Positions 16,743 through 25,119 of a stretch of 64,000 nt of DNA are shown here, one piece after another (within the stretch, counting starts at the first letter, position 1; each line of letters starts with the position of its first letter). The translations under genes and the position numbers were made by a program. The stretch is from Desertibaculum subflavum (lineage in GTDB: Bacteria; Pseudomonadota; Alphaproteobacteria; Ferrovibrionales; Ferrovibrionaceae). Below the pieces are notes generated by a model. That model did no database searches, was not told where the DNA came from, and was given only the letters and a program-made list of their open reading frames with translations. The stretch is from assembly GCA_003576705.1 (NCBI GenBank), contig QOZS01000014.1:47598-111597 (forward strand). The letters run 5' to 3'.

Positions 16743-19043
16743 TCAGGCCGCCCGCACCTTGCCGAGGAAGCCGTCGACCTGCACGCGGAGCGCCTCGGCG
16801 TTGCTGGACAGCTCCTGCGCCGCCCTCGACACCGCATCGGCCACGCCGCCGGTATCTTCCGCGGCACCCTGCACAGCGTCCATGTTGCCGGTGACCAGGT
16901 TGGATCCCTGGGCCGCCTCCTGCACGCTGCGCGAGATCTCGCCCATCGCCGCGCCCTGTTGCTCGACCGCGCCGGCGATCGACGTCGTGGCTTCGTTGAT
17001 GCGGGTGACGGTGCCGCCGATGGCGCGAATGGCGTCGACCGATTGGCGCACCAGGCTCTGGATCGCGTCGATCTGCTGACCGACCTCGCCGGTCGCCTTG
17101 GCGGTCTGTGTGGCGAGGCTCTTCACCTCGCTCGCCACCACGGCGAAGCCCTTGCCCGCTTCGCCCGCACGGGCGGCTTCAATGGTCGCATTCAGCGCCA
17201 GCAGGTTGGTCTGGCCGGCGATGCCGTTGATCACCTCGACGATGGCGCCGATGCGGTTGGCCGCCTCGGCCAGGCCATTGATGTCGCTGTTGGTGCGGTC
17301 GGCCTGACGCGCCGCATTGGAAGTCATCTGGCTCGAATCGCTGACCTGGCGCGAGATCTCGCGGATCGAGACGGCGACCTCCTCGGTTGCCGCGGCGACC
17401 GCGCTGATGCTTTCCGAGGACTGGCGCGAGGCCGAGGCGACCTCGGTGGTGCGCTGCCGCGTATCGCCCACGACGCCGGTCAGGCGCCGGGCCAGCGACT
17501 GCATCTCGTTGGACGCGGTAGCCACGCCGGACACGACCTGGCCGACTGCCTGCTCGAATTCCGCGGCCAGGCGCTCCAGATCCTGCTTGCGGCGGGCTTC
17601 CGCCGCCACGCGCTCCTGCTCGCGCTCGGCCCGTCGGCGCTCTTCCGCCTCGCGCTCGCGCTTCTCGGCCTCGCGCTTTTCGGCCTCCTGCTGCAGGCGG
17701 CGCTCCTCGGCGGCACGGCGTTCCGCCTCCTCGCGCTCGGCCTCGCGCCGACGTGCCTCTTCCTCGCGGCGGCGGTTCTCCTCCGCCTCGCGGGCGAGCC
17801 GCTCGTTCTCGATCGCGTTGGCGCGGAACACACGGACGGCGGAGGCCATCTCGGTGATCTCGTCGCGTCCGCCTTCCGGGACCTCGGCCGTGAGATCGCC
17901 GTCGGCGATCGAGCGCATGGTGCCGGCCAGCGCGATCAGGCGGTTGACGATGCGCGGCCGTACGTAGAACAGGGCGGCCAGGATGGCGATGGCGAGCGCC
18001 GAACCGGCCGCCAGCATCTGCGTGATCTCGAGACTGACCATCGCCTCCCCGGCCTGGCCCACGCTCTCGCGTACCTGGCCCTCGGTCGAGGCGAAGGTGC
18101 TGGCGACGCCGCCGGTCACCTCGCCGCTGACCGCCTCGGCGATGGTGATGAGGTCGCGGGTGCTGCGGTCGAGCTTGATCAGCTGCTGCTGCAGTGCGAG
18201 CAGGCTGGCATCGCCGCTGCCGAGCGCCAGCAGCGTCGTCACCTGTTCCTCCACCGCGGCCTTGAGGCGCGGGTCGACCTTCTCGAGGCCGGCCTGGATA
18301 CGGCCGATCTCCTCCTTCACGCGCAGCTCGATCACCGGCAGCCGGTCGGGCTGATCGGTCGACGGCACCTGGGCGAGCAACGTCTCCAGATTGCGCCCGC
18401 GCAGCGCCAGGTCGTTCAGCGGGTCCAGCATCCCAAGCGCCTTGCCGAGCAGCTCGATCTGGCCGGCCAGCGCCTCGCCCTCGAGGCCGCCGCCGGCGAG
18501 CCGCGCGCGCACCTGGTTGGCGGTGGCCCGCCAGCGCAGGATCGAGGGCGCCAGGTTGCGGGCGAATTCCTCGGCGGCGCCGTTGAGTTTGGCAATGGCC
18601 GCGCGCCGATCGTCCAGCACGGCGATGCGCGCGCCGACTTCCTTGGCCATCTTGTCGATGGTGCCTTCCATCGATGCCAGGCCGTCGCCGATCATCTTGA
18701 CGGTATCGGCATGCAGGCCGAGCTCGGCCAAGGTACCGACCTGCGCGGCGGCATCCTTCAGCCGGAGCCGCGTGCTGCTGGCGGCGTTCTCCAGCTCCGC
18801 CTTGCTGGCGATCGCCTGCATGCGCGCCTGCGCGAGCTGCGCGTCGCGCGCCTGCCGTTCCAGCAGCGATGCGGTCGATAGCGCCAGCATCTTGCGCTCG
18901 GCGATGTCGGTGATGGTGGCGTCGAGCGTCTTGGAGGACAGCCAGAACAGGCCGGCGGCCAGCGCCGGCAACAGGGCCAGGCCCGCCAGCGTGGCGTAGA
19001 GACCGCCGCGCAGCCCGAGATTGAAGCGGTTCAGGAACGACAT
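16743..19043 (-). CDS. methyl-accepting chemotaxis protein with charged coiled-coil insertion
   Basis: 766-residue chemoreceptor. The first membrane helix is at about residues 14-34 (LYATLAGLALLPALAAGLFWL). The periplasmic domain of about 310 residues is followed by a second helix around LAIAILAALFY and a HAMP domain (NRLIALAGTMRSIADGDLTAEV). A run of about 80 almost purely Glu/Arg/Ala residues separates HAMP from the signalling domain. The hairpin tip is GIAGQTNLLALNATIEAARAGE. No CheB/CheR pentapeptide tail is seen. It starts 18 bp after the TRAP-type binding-protein stop, so the two are probably co-transcribed and may sense together. Confidence 0.92.
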   Translation of the reverse strand: MSFLNRFNLGLRGGLYATLAGLALLPALAAGLFWLSSKTLDATITDIAERKMLALSTASLLERQARDAQLAQARMQAIASKAELENAASSTRLRLKDAAAQVGTLAELGLHADTVKMIGDGLASMEGTIDKMAKEVGARIAVLDDRRAAIAKLNGAAEEFARNLAPSILRWRATANQVRARLAGGGLEGEALAGQIELLGKALGMLDPLNDLALRGRNLETLLAQVPSTDQPDRLPVIELRVKEEIGRIQAGLEKVDPRLKAAVEEQVTTLLALGSGDASLLALQQQLIKLDRSTRDLITIAEAVSGEVTGGVASTFASTEGQVRESVGQAGEAMVSLEITQMLAAGSALAIAILAALFYVRPRIVNRLIALAGTMRSIADGDLTAEVPEGGRDEITEMASAVRVFRANAIENERLAREAEENRRREEEARRREAEREEAERRAAEERRLQQEAEKREAEKREREAEERRRAEREQERVAAEARRKQDLERLAAEFEQAVGQVVSGVATASNEMQSLARRLTGVVGDTRQRTTEVASASRQSSESISAVAAATEEVAVSIREISRQVSDSSQMTSNAARQADRTNSDINGLAEAANRIGAIVEVINGIAGQTNLLALNATIEAARAGEAGKGFAVVASEVKSLATQTAKATGEVGQQIDAIQSLVRQSVDAIRAIGGTVTRINEATTSIAGAVEQQGAAMGEISRSVQEAAQGSNLVTGNMDAVQGAAEDTGGVADAVSRAAQELSSNAEALRVQVDGFLGKVRAA

Positions 19044-19061
19044 GCTCGGCTCTCCGGGCGC

Positions 19062-20069
19062 TTAGCGGGCGATTGCGGCCGCGGCGGCCGTGATCATCTG
19101 GTCAGCGGCGGGGCTCGCCTTGCGGAACTGCGCCCAGGCGGAACGCTCCGCAGCCGCGCGCCATGCGGCGACATCTGCCGGCGAAATGCCCACGATCTTG
19201 ACGCCGTCGGCCCGGATGCGGTCCAAGGTCGCGCTGGTCGCCTTGTTCGCCTCGGCCTGGACGCGCACGCTCATCTGCCTGCCGGCCTCCAGCACCGCCT
19301 TCTGGCGCTCCGGCGGCAAGGCATCGAAGGATTTGGCGGACATCAGCGTCGCCACGAACACCATGCCGGGCACGGCGACTGTCGGGTCGGTGATGCACTT
19401 GAGATATTTGTGGCCGTTGCCGACGGTCATGGACGACAGCGTCGTCGTCACCGAATCGACGGCGCCGGTTTTCAGCGCGCGCGGGATCTCCGGCGACGGC
19501 AGCGGCACGGTGATGCCGCCCTGCGAGGCGTACAGCATGTCGTAGGCCTTGCCCGGCCCGCGCACCGCGAGCTTGTCGAGCTGCTGCGGATTGGTGATGC
19601 ATTCCCCAGTCGAGCCGATCGCCAGCAGGTCCCAATAGCCGCCGACCAGGACGGCGCCATGCGTACGCAGCGCACCGTCGAACAGCTTGAGAGCCTCCGA
19701 GGCAGCCAGCTTCTCGATATCCGCCGATCCGCCGAGCAGGGCCGGCAGGCCGGTGAACAGCACTTCGGCCGGACTGCCGGACGTCGTCGGGAGGAAGGCG
19801 CTGACGATATCGGCGCTGCCGCCGGTAACCGCCCGCCACAGCTCGCTCGCCGTCACGAGCTCGCCTTCAAAATGGACTTTCAGCTCGATCCCGGCATTGG
19901 CCCTCTTCAGCTCTTCAGCCGTGATCGCCGGAATTTCGCGCCGGTAGTCGGTGGCATTCTTCGTCGTCTGCGTAGCGTAGATCAGGGTCTGCGCGGGGGC
20001 CGGCTGGGCCGCCACCAGTAAAGTTGCCCCGATCGCGAGCGAAACCGTCGCGAAGAGATGACGCGGCAT
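19062..20069 (-). CDS. TRAP-type (DctP) periplasmic solute-binding protein, orphan
   Basis: 335 residues with a signal peptide ending in QPAPAQ. It has DctP-family features: AEELKRANAGIELKVHFEGELV near the N-terminus and the ligand-anchoring region DKLAVRGPGKAYDML, where the Arg would bind a carboxylate. The LxSPEIPRALKTGAVDS stretch is also typical. No DctQ or DctM membrane genes lie nearby; the next gene downstream is the chemoreceptor. The simplest reading is a binding protein that reports a carboxylate ligand to the receptor, though a distant QM pair could also use it. Confidence 0.85.
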   Translation of the reverse strand: MPRHLFATVSLAIGATLLVAAQPAPAQTLIYATQTTKNATDYRREIPAITAEELKRANAGIELKVHFEGELVTASELWRAVTGGSADIVSAFLPTTSGSPAEVLFTGLPALLGGSADIEKLAASEALKLFDGALRTHGAVLVGGYWDLLAIGSTGECITNPQQLDKLAVRGPGKAYDMLYASQGGITVPLPSPEIPRALKTGAVDSVTTTLSSMTVGNGHKYLKCITDPTVAVPGMVFVATLMSAKSFDALPPERQKAVLEAGRQMSVRVQAEANKATSATLDRIRADGVKIVGISPADVAAWRAAAERSAWAQFRKASPAADQMITAAAAAIAR

Positions 20070-20107
20070 TTCCCGAAGCCCTTCCGCTAGAATTCCCTGA
20101 CAACAAG

Positions 20108-20122
20108 AACCAAGTCTTGGTT
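20108..20122. promoter_or_regulatory. 15-bp perfect palindrome AACCAAGTCTTGGTT
   Basis: AACCAAG and CTTGGTT flank a single T, 39 bp upstream of the TRAP-type binding-protein start. A one-base loop cannot form an RNA hairpin well, so a dimeric DNA-binding protein is the likelier partner. It may control the binding protein and chemoreceptor pair. No regulator gene is adjacent. Confidence 0.45.
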
Positions 20123-20193
20123 GCCGGTCTAACGCAGGACTCTTGAGGCCGTGTTAATTCACGTAAGTCTGGCCAGCACTTCGTAACGATCTA

Positions 20194-20589
20194 TTAGAGA
20201 ATCGCGACACATTCGATCTCCATGTCGAATTCGAGCGGCCATGACGCGACCGTAACGAAGGTCCTCGCCGGGGGATTCTGCGTGAAATATTTCTCGTAGA
20301 CAGAGTTTATCCGGCCGAAATTTGCTGAGTTCACCGAATAAATCGTGACCTTTACAACTTTATCGAGCGAGGTACCGGCGGCCGTCAACACCAGCTTGAC
20401 GTTTTCCAGAGCCCGCTCGGTCTGCTGCTCGATCGTCCCTTTCAGAAACCCGCCGTGATCGGGATCGATCGGCGGAATGCCGGAGACGAAGACGAAGCCG
20501 CCCGCCTCGACGGCCCAGGAGAGCGGCGGCTTGCGGCCCGCTGCGGCCCGTTCCAGGGCCGGCACTTGAATGACACGTTTTTCCGCCAT
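20194..20589 (-). CDS. RidA family enamine/imine deaminase
   Basis: 131-residue RidA (YjgF/YER057c) protein. It shows FVFVSGIPPID, GTIEQQTERALENVKLVL, VVKVTIYSVN and the C-terminal signature NPPARTFVTVASWPLEFDMEIECVAI with the conserved Arg and Glu. RidA proteins hydrolyse reactive enamines released by PLP enzymes and usually act as trimers. This may be a subgroup member, since the start of the motif differs from housekeeping RidA. It lies between an exported unknown and the TRAP binding-protein gene on the same strand. Confidence 0.88.
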   Translation of the reverse strand: MAEKRVIQVPALERAAAGRKPPLSWAVEAGGFVFVSGIPPIDPDHGGFLKGTIEQQTERALENVKLVLTAAGTSLDKVVKVTIYSVNSANFGRINSVYEKYFTQNPPARTFVTVASWPLEFDMEIECVAIL

Positions 20590-20613
20590 GGCTCTTCCTC
20601 TCTCCGGCCAGCG

Positions 20614-21297
20614 CTACTCGGCGGTGCCGAGCACGGCCAAGGCCTGGGCATCGCAGCCCTTCTCGGTCAGCGCCGCCGCAAGTTCCGCCGGATTGCCGGA
20701 GGGAGTTGCTACAAAATGCAAAACTACCGAGACGCCGCCGATGAGATAGGTGGCGCCGTCGGCCACCGGCACCTTCTTCGGCCAGGGCGCCATCGCCTCC
20801 CCTTTGGGCCACGCAATACGGACCCGCTCGCCACCGGTCTTGGCCAACTCGACCGGCCGGGGCTGCGTGGCGCCCGGCTGCCACAGCACCGGCGCCTGTC
20901 CCTTCTGTATGCATTGCGCACCGCTGGCGCCCACCTCGACGGCCCAGACCTGCCGACCGCGTCGTTCCGCCGCGTTGCGCGTCGCGCCGAGCTGGCTCGC
21001 ATCGCGCCCGTGGCCGGTCATCAGCGTGGCGAGGGTGGTGACCAGTTTCTCTTCCCGCGGGCCGCCGGCGGAGGCGTCCGGGATGCCCTGATAGGGGCCG
21101 ACGAGGTTGATCACCTTGCCTGTCGGGGCGATCAGGCTCAGCCGATGCCCGGCCTTGAGACTGAGCTTGTCGGCGCCATCGATGATCGTGCCGGGATCGA
21201 GACCCGGCACGGTCGACTTGGTGACGACGAGCTCGCCGGCTCCGGCCGTGCCGGCGAGGCCGAGAAAGATGAGAGCGATGAAGCTGAGGCTGCGCAT
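20614..21297 (-). CDS. exported hypothetical protein
   Basis: 227-residue protein with a clear signal peptide (MRSLSFIALIFLGLAGTAGA). The mature part begins with GELVVTKSTVPGLDPGTIIDGADKLSLKAG and has a beta-rich first half that reads like a sandwich or ligand-binding fold, with one Cys pair (AQCIQKG and EKGCDAQ). I do not recognise the family. It is followed 24 bp later by the RidA gene on the same strand. Confidence 0.65.
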   Translation of the reverse strand: MRSLSFIALIFLGLAGTAGAGELVVTKSTVPGLDPGTIIDGADKLSLKAGHRLSLIAPTGKVINLVGPYQGIPDASAGGPREEKLVTTLATLMTGHGRDASQLGATRNAAERRGRQVWAVEVGASGAQCIQKGQAPVLWQPGATQPRPVELAKTGGERVRIAWPKGEAMAPWPKKVPVADGATYLIGGVSVVLHFVATPSGNPAELAAALTEKGCDAQALAVLGTAE

Positions 21298-21404
21298 GGT
21301 GGGTCCGTCCCGTCTCCGCCGCTACGGCTTACGGCCGGTTGATGTCGCCTGGATCACCGGTCCGTGGCCCCGGAGCGACCAGTCTAGCGCCTCCGTGACC
21401 GGCG

Positions 21405-22367
21405 TCACCGCCCGACCAGCAGCACGATCACACCGCCGGCCACCAGCGCGATCCCGCCGAGCTCGCGGAGCGTCGGCCGCTCGCCGAAACCATAGCGCGA
21501 CACGATCAGGGTGAAGATCAGCTCGACCTGCCCGACCGCGCGGACATAGGCCGCGTTCTGCAGGGTCATCGCCGTGAACCAGCCGGCCGAGCCGATCACC
21601 GAGAGGATGCCGACCGGCGCCGCATCGCGCCACAGGCGGATGGTGCGCACCAAAGCGGCGGGGTCGCGCCAGAGCAGCCAGCCGCCCATCACCACCGATT
21701 GGAACGCGGTGATGAAGGCGAGCGTCAGGAAGGCGCGGACCACGAAGCTGCCCTCCGGCAGCGACAGAGAGGCACCGCGGATGCCGATTGCCGACAGCCC
21801 GAACAGCCCGCCGGATGCCAGACCGAACAGCGCCGCCCGCTCGCCGATACCGCGCCAGATGTCGCGCAGCCCGCCTGCCTTGGCCGGCAGCGATAGCAGC
21901 AGCACGCCGACCAGACTGATCAGGATGGCGATCCAGGCGACCAGGCCGAGCGGCTCGGCCAGGAACACCGTCGCCATCACCGCGGTCTGCACCGTCTCGG
22001 TCTTCGACAGCGTGGTGCCGACGGCGAAGTTGCGCAGCGTGAAGGCCAGGATCAGGCAGGTGGTGGCGACGATCTGCGCCATGCCGCCCAGCATCGCGAG
22101 GGCAAAGAACCGAAGGCCGGGCTGCGGAATGGCTTCGGTGCCGAACAACGCAAGCCCGGCCAGCACGATGGCGGCCAGCGGGGCGCCGTAGAGGTAGCGC
22201 ACGAAATTGGCCGCATCGGTGCCGACCGTGCCGACAAGGCGCTTCTGCAGGGCGGTCCGCATGCATTGCAGGAACGCCGCGGCGACGGTGATGGGAATCC
22301 AGAGCACGACGGGAATCCAAGGGCGGGGTGCGCAGCCTAGCGCTCCGACACCGCTTTGCGCCAACAT
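21405..22367 (-). CDS. EamA/DMT family membrane transporter
   Basis: About ten predicted helices arranged as two EamA-like repeats. Segments such as AQIVATTCLILAFTLRNFAVGTTLSKTE and the C-terminal RAVGQVELIFTLIVSRYGFGERPTLRELGGIALVAGGV are typical of drug/metabolite transporters. It probably exports a small metabolite; the substrate is unknown. The start is uncertain: the ATG at 22367 gives 320 residues, while GTG at 22307 gives 300 residues, starting closer to the first helix. Neither has a strong ribosome-binding site. Confidence 0.85.
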   Translation of the reverse strand: MLAQSGVGALGCAPRPWIPVVLWIPITVAAAFLQCMRTALQKRLVGTVGTDAANFVRYLYGAPLAAIVLAGLALFGTEAIPQPGLRFFALAMLGGMAQIVATTCLILAFTLRNFAVGTTLSKTETVQTAVMATVFLAEPLGLVAWIAILISLVGVLLLSLPAKAGGLRDIWRGIGERAALFGLASGGLFGLSAIGIRGASLSLPEGSFVVRAFLTLAFITAFQSVVMGGWLLWRDPAALVRTIRLWRDAAPVGILSVIGSAGWFTAMTLQNAAYVRAVGQVELIFTLIVSRYGFGERPTLRELGGIALVAGGVIVLLVGR

Positions 22368-22466
22368 GATAAGGCCCGGCAGCCATGCGCCGGCCAGGCC
22401 CGCATCGGGCCCGCGCGAGACAAGCCGGTTGACCGGCAGGCGAATGGCAGGATAAGCGGCAGCATC

Positions 22467-23129
22467 ATGCGACGAGCACTGCGCCGGATCGGCGCCCTAC
22501 TGTCGGCCCTCCTGATCTGCGGCGCGGCAGCCGCTCAGCCGGCAGCACCGCCGCCGCCGCTGCCGAAGCCGGGAGCCGAGACGGGCCGCGCCGACAGCTC
22601 GCCCGCCGCCGAATCGCTGTTGCACGACGCGCCGCCGCCCGCCCCGCTGGCGAAGCCGCGGGGCGGCGAGATGGCGGTCGTCGAAGCCCCGCCCGGCGCC
22701 AAGACCGGCGGCGTCACCGGCCTGCCGGTGCCGCGCTTCGTCTCGCTCGCCGCCGACAAGGTCAATGCCCGGGTCGGGCCCGGCACCAACTATCCGATCA
22801 GTTGGGTCTACAATCGCCGCAACCTGCCGGTCGAGGTAGTCGCCGAGTACGAGCTGTTCCGCAAGATCCGCGATTCCGAAGGCACCGAGAGCTGGGTGCA
22901 CAAGAACCTGCTGAGCGGCCGCCGCTACATCCTGATCACCGGCGGCACCCGCATGCTGCGCGAGCGGCCGGAGGAGGACGCCGCCGTGGCGCTGATGGCC
23001 GAGGGCGGCGTGCAGGGCCGCCTGCTCTCGTGCAAGGACGCCTGGTGCCAGGTCGACATCAAGGGAAACAAGGGCTACGTGCCGCGCGGCTATCTGTGGG
23101 GCGTCTACGCGGACGAGACGGTCGAGTGA
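22467..23129 (+). CDS. exported protein with two bacterial SH3 domains
   Basis: 220 residues. A signal peptide (IGALLSALLICGAAAAQ) is followed by a Pro/Ala-rich linker to about residue 85. Two SH3b-like domains follow: FVSLAADKVNARVGPGTNYPISWVY... and MLRERPEEDAAVALMAEGGVQGRLL...WCQVDIKGNKGYVPRGYLWGVY. This matches the alphaproteobacterial SH3 family often linked with the cell envelope (COG3807). It may bind peptidoglycan or another periplasmic partner; there is no catalytic domain. The ATG at 22467 is preferred because the frame upstream (to 22356) lacks a signal sequence. Confidence 0.85.
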   Translation: MRRALRRIGALLSALLICGAAAAQPAAPPPPLPKPGAETGRADSSPAAESLLHDAPPPAPLAKPRGGEMAVVEAPPGAKTGGVTGLPVPRFVSLAADKVNARVGPGTNYPISWVYNRRNLPVEVVAEYELFRKIRDSEGTESWVHKNLLSGRRYILITGGTRMLRERPEEDAAVALMAEGGVQGRLLSCKDAWCQVDIKGNKGYVPRGYLWGVYADETVE

Positions 23130-23150
23130 GTGGGGGGCACCCGGCGCCCC

Positions 23151-23981
23151 CTATTCGTCGTCGCCGTAGAACGGCGTCGAGCCGCCGCTCGCCACGATCA
23201 GCGCCAACCGGTCGGCGAGCTGCGAGATCGCCCGCATCCGCGTCGGGTTCATATGCGCCCGCATGTCGGTCTCCACATGCGCGAGCCCGATGCCGGACGC
23301 CGCCATCGCCTGTTCGATGGCAGCGCCCAGATCGTCGAGCGTCTTGATGCCGCGGAAGATCGGCGGGCGCCCGACCGGCCCGTGCGGCACCACCACCAGC
23401 GCATGCGCAGGGAAGCCGACCGTCTCGAGGAAGTCCCAGAACGCGGCCGAGCGATAGCCGGCGGCGCCGACGGTGAAGTGATCGAAATTGCTCTCGACGT
23501 TGATCGCCACCTCGGTGATCGGCATCGCCCAGCGGCGGCCGACCAGGGTGAGGATCTCGACATTGCGCGCGCCGGTGAACATCGGTCCATCCGGGCGGTA
23601 GCTGCCCTCGCTGGCGATCGCAAAGGAGAGACCGCTAACCTCGAGGCCGCGGCGCGCCTTCTCCACCGCCGTCTCGACCGGCCCGAACGGCCGCGCGACT
23701 TCGCCGGTGAACGTGCCGAGCTCGTCGGTATCGACATCGGCGATACGGATATTGGCGTCGAGATGGGTGCGGAAGGCCGGCGCGATCGCCAGCTCCTTGC
23801 CGTGCCGCGTCGCCAGCGCCACCATCGCGCCCTCAAGCTCGGTGGCGATATCCACCGTCCGCATCGGCCGGGCTACGGCGGCGACGCGGCCGGGAATGCC
23901 TCGCGCCAGCCGCTCGGCGGCCAGGTCGATCGTGCCGGGGCCGCGACTATACGGCGCGGAGGGCTCGTTCACTGACGACAT
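23151..23981 (-). CDS. DUF6671 family protein without the C-terminal zinc ribbon
   Basis: 276 residues. The N-terminal half has the DUF6671 pattern MVALATRHGKELAIAPAF, then ADVDTDELGTFTGEVARPFG, then KARRGLEVSGLSFAIASEGS. The C-terminal half ends with VETDMRAHMNPTRM, another family hallmark. Members I recall continue into a CPxC...CG zinc ribbon, while this protein stops shortly after (STPFYGDDE) with no Cys pair. The function of the family is unknown. The ATG at 23981 has TTGGAGAC upstream and overlaps the isochorismatase-fold gene by 35 bp, so it belongs to that operon as the last gene. Confidence 0.75.
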   Translation of the reverse strand: MSSVNEPSAPYSRGPGTIDLAAERLARGIPGRVAAVARPMRTVDIATELEGAMVALATRHGKELAIAPAFRTHLDANIRIADVDTDELGTFTGEVARPFGPVETAVEKARRGLEVSGLSFAIASEGSYRPDGPMFTGARNVEILTLVGRRWAMPITEVAINVESNFDHFTVGAAGYRSAAFWDFLETVGFPAHALVVVPHGPVGRPPIFRGIKTLDDLGAAIEQAMAASGIGLAHVETDMRAHMNPTRMRAISQLADRLALIVASGGSTPFYGDDE

Positions 23982-24534
23982 CGAATGTCTCCAAGATATT
24001 CGCATAGTTGACGAGAATTTCGGCGAGATAGGCATGCGTCGCCTGGGCCGACATGCGTGGGCCCGGCCGCGACAGCGACGCATCGATCACGTAGTTCGCC
24101 TGGATGCCGAGGTCGAACAGCCCGACCAGGGTGGCGAGGCAGCACATCTCACCCGCATAGCCCATGATGTAGACGTCGTTGCCGGCATTCGCCGCGGCGT
24201 CCATCAATGCGCTGAAGCCGGGCGAGGTGAGGCAGGACAGCCGCGACTTCTCGAAGACCGGCTCGCCGGGCAGCGGCTCGAAGCCCGGTACGCAGGCGGC
24301 ATATTCATTGCGGTCGCTGAACAGAGGGCCGTCCTGCACGTGCCGGACATGCGCGACGATCCAGCGGCGGGCCCGGGCATGCTCGAGCAGGCGCCGGCAA
24401 TTGCCGAGGCTCTGCTCGATGCCCGGGATGGAGAACGGACGGCCCGCCATCGTGTATTCGCGCTGGATGCCGAGCGCCACCAGGATCGGCGCGGTGAACG
24501 ACTCCGCACGCAGGGCGTAGCTGGATCGCCGCAT
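23947..24534 (-). CDS. isochorismatase-fold protein lacking the catalytic Asp
   Basis: 195 residues with the cysteine-hydrolase fold shared by nicotinamidase, isochorismatase and carbamoylsarcosine amidohydrolase. The Lys of the triad is seen in VFEKSRLSCL and the nucleophile Cys in MGYAGEMCCLATLVGLFDLG. The first-strand Asp (usually in the pattern VIDMQNDF) is replaced: the aligned segment is LVALGIQREY, with Gly at the Asp position. This suggests altered chemistry or a non-catalytic role. It lies between the GNAT gene (3-bp gap) and the DUF6671 gene (35-bp overlap). Confidence 0.82.
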   Translation of the reverse strand: MRRSSYALRAESFTAPILVALGIQREYTMAGRPFSIPGIEQSLGNCRRLLEHARARRWIVAHVRHVQDGPLFSDRNEYAACVPGFEPLPGEPVFEKSRLSCLTSPGFSALMDAAANAGNDVYIMGYAGEMCCLATLVGLFDLGIQANYVIDASLSRPGPRMSAQATHAYLAEILVNYANILETFDVVSERALRAV

Positions 24535-24537
24535 GGC

Positions 24538-25119
24538 TCAGCGCGCCGCCGAGGCGTCGAGCACGCCAGGGCGGTCCCACTCGCCTTCCGGCCGGTTCAG
24601 CACGAGCGGATCGGTCTCGACCGTCAGCGGATCGGAATGGCTGCCGAGCGGTCCCGCCATCGGCAGGTATTCGTGCTCCGAGAAGCGGAACGGCTGTGCG
24701 TAGACGGTGAAGCCGCGGCGTTCCCAGTATTCGCGCAGGTCGGCGCGCGCATGGCCGTACATCGTCTGGAAGCCCTTCTTGCGCAGGTATTCCAGCGAGT
24801 AGTCGACGATCGCCTTGCCGATGCCGGTGCCGCGGAACTCCGGCCGCACCGTGGTCCGCTCGTGCTTGGCGAAGCCGCCGAAATAGCGCATGCGCACGGT
24901 CGCCGCCGGCTCGCCGTTGACGAAGCCGATCAGATTGGTGGCGACGAGGTCGTTGCCGTCGAACTCCTCGGCATAGGGGCAGTTCTGCTCGCCCATATAG
25001 ACCAGCGCGCGGACCGCCACGACCATCATCAGATCGTCGAGCGAACGGGCAACGCGGACTTCGAGCACTGGCGGGTTGTTGTCGCCCGAAGCGGCGACGG
25101 CAGCTTGATCGTCAGGCAT
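24538..25119 (-). CDS. GNAT family N-acetyltransferase
   Basis: 193 residues from the ATG at 25119, which overlaps the end of the upstream gene by 8 bp. Motif A of the acetyl-CoA site is VRPEFRGTGIGKAIVDYSLEYL, and the preceding strand is EPAATVRMRYFGGF. The later stretch MYGHARADLREYWERRGFTVY is like GNAT enzymes that act on small amines. The C-terminal 35 residues (SHSDPLTVETDPLVLNRPEG) are an extra tail. The substrate is unknown; operon context suggests the product of, or a precursor for, the membrane nucleotidyltransferase. Confidence 0.87.
   Translation of the reverse strand: MPDDQAAVAASGDNNPPVLEVRVARSLDDLMMVVAVRALVYMGEQNCPYAEEFDGNDLVATNLIGFVNGEPAATVRMRYFGGFAKHERTTVRPEFRGTGIGKAIVDYSLEYLRKKGFQTMYGHARADLREYWERRGFTVYAQPFRFSEHEYLPMAGPLGSHSDPLTVETDPLVLNRPEGEWDRPGVLDASAAR

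Noticed and set aside
16959..18881. 640-residue frame antisense to the chemoreceptor
   Set aside because: It is a high-GC mirror of a coiled-coil-rich gene with no domain, start signal or plausible composition.
20101..20122. Palindrome before the TRAP-type gene as a terminator of the RidA gene
   Set aside because: The loop would be a single base and no T-run follows on the minus strand.
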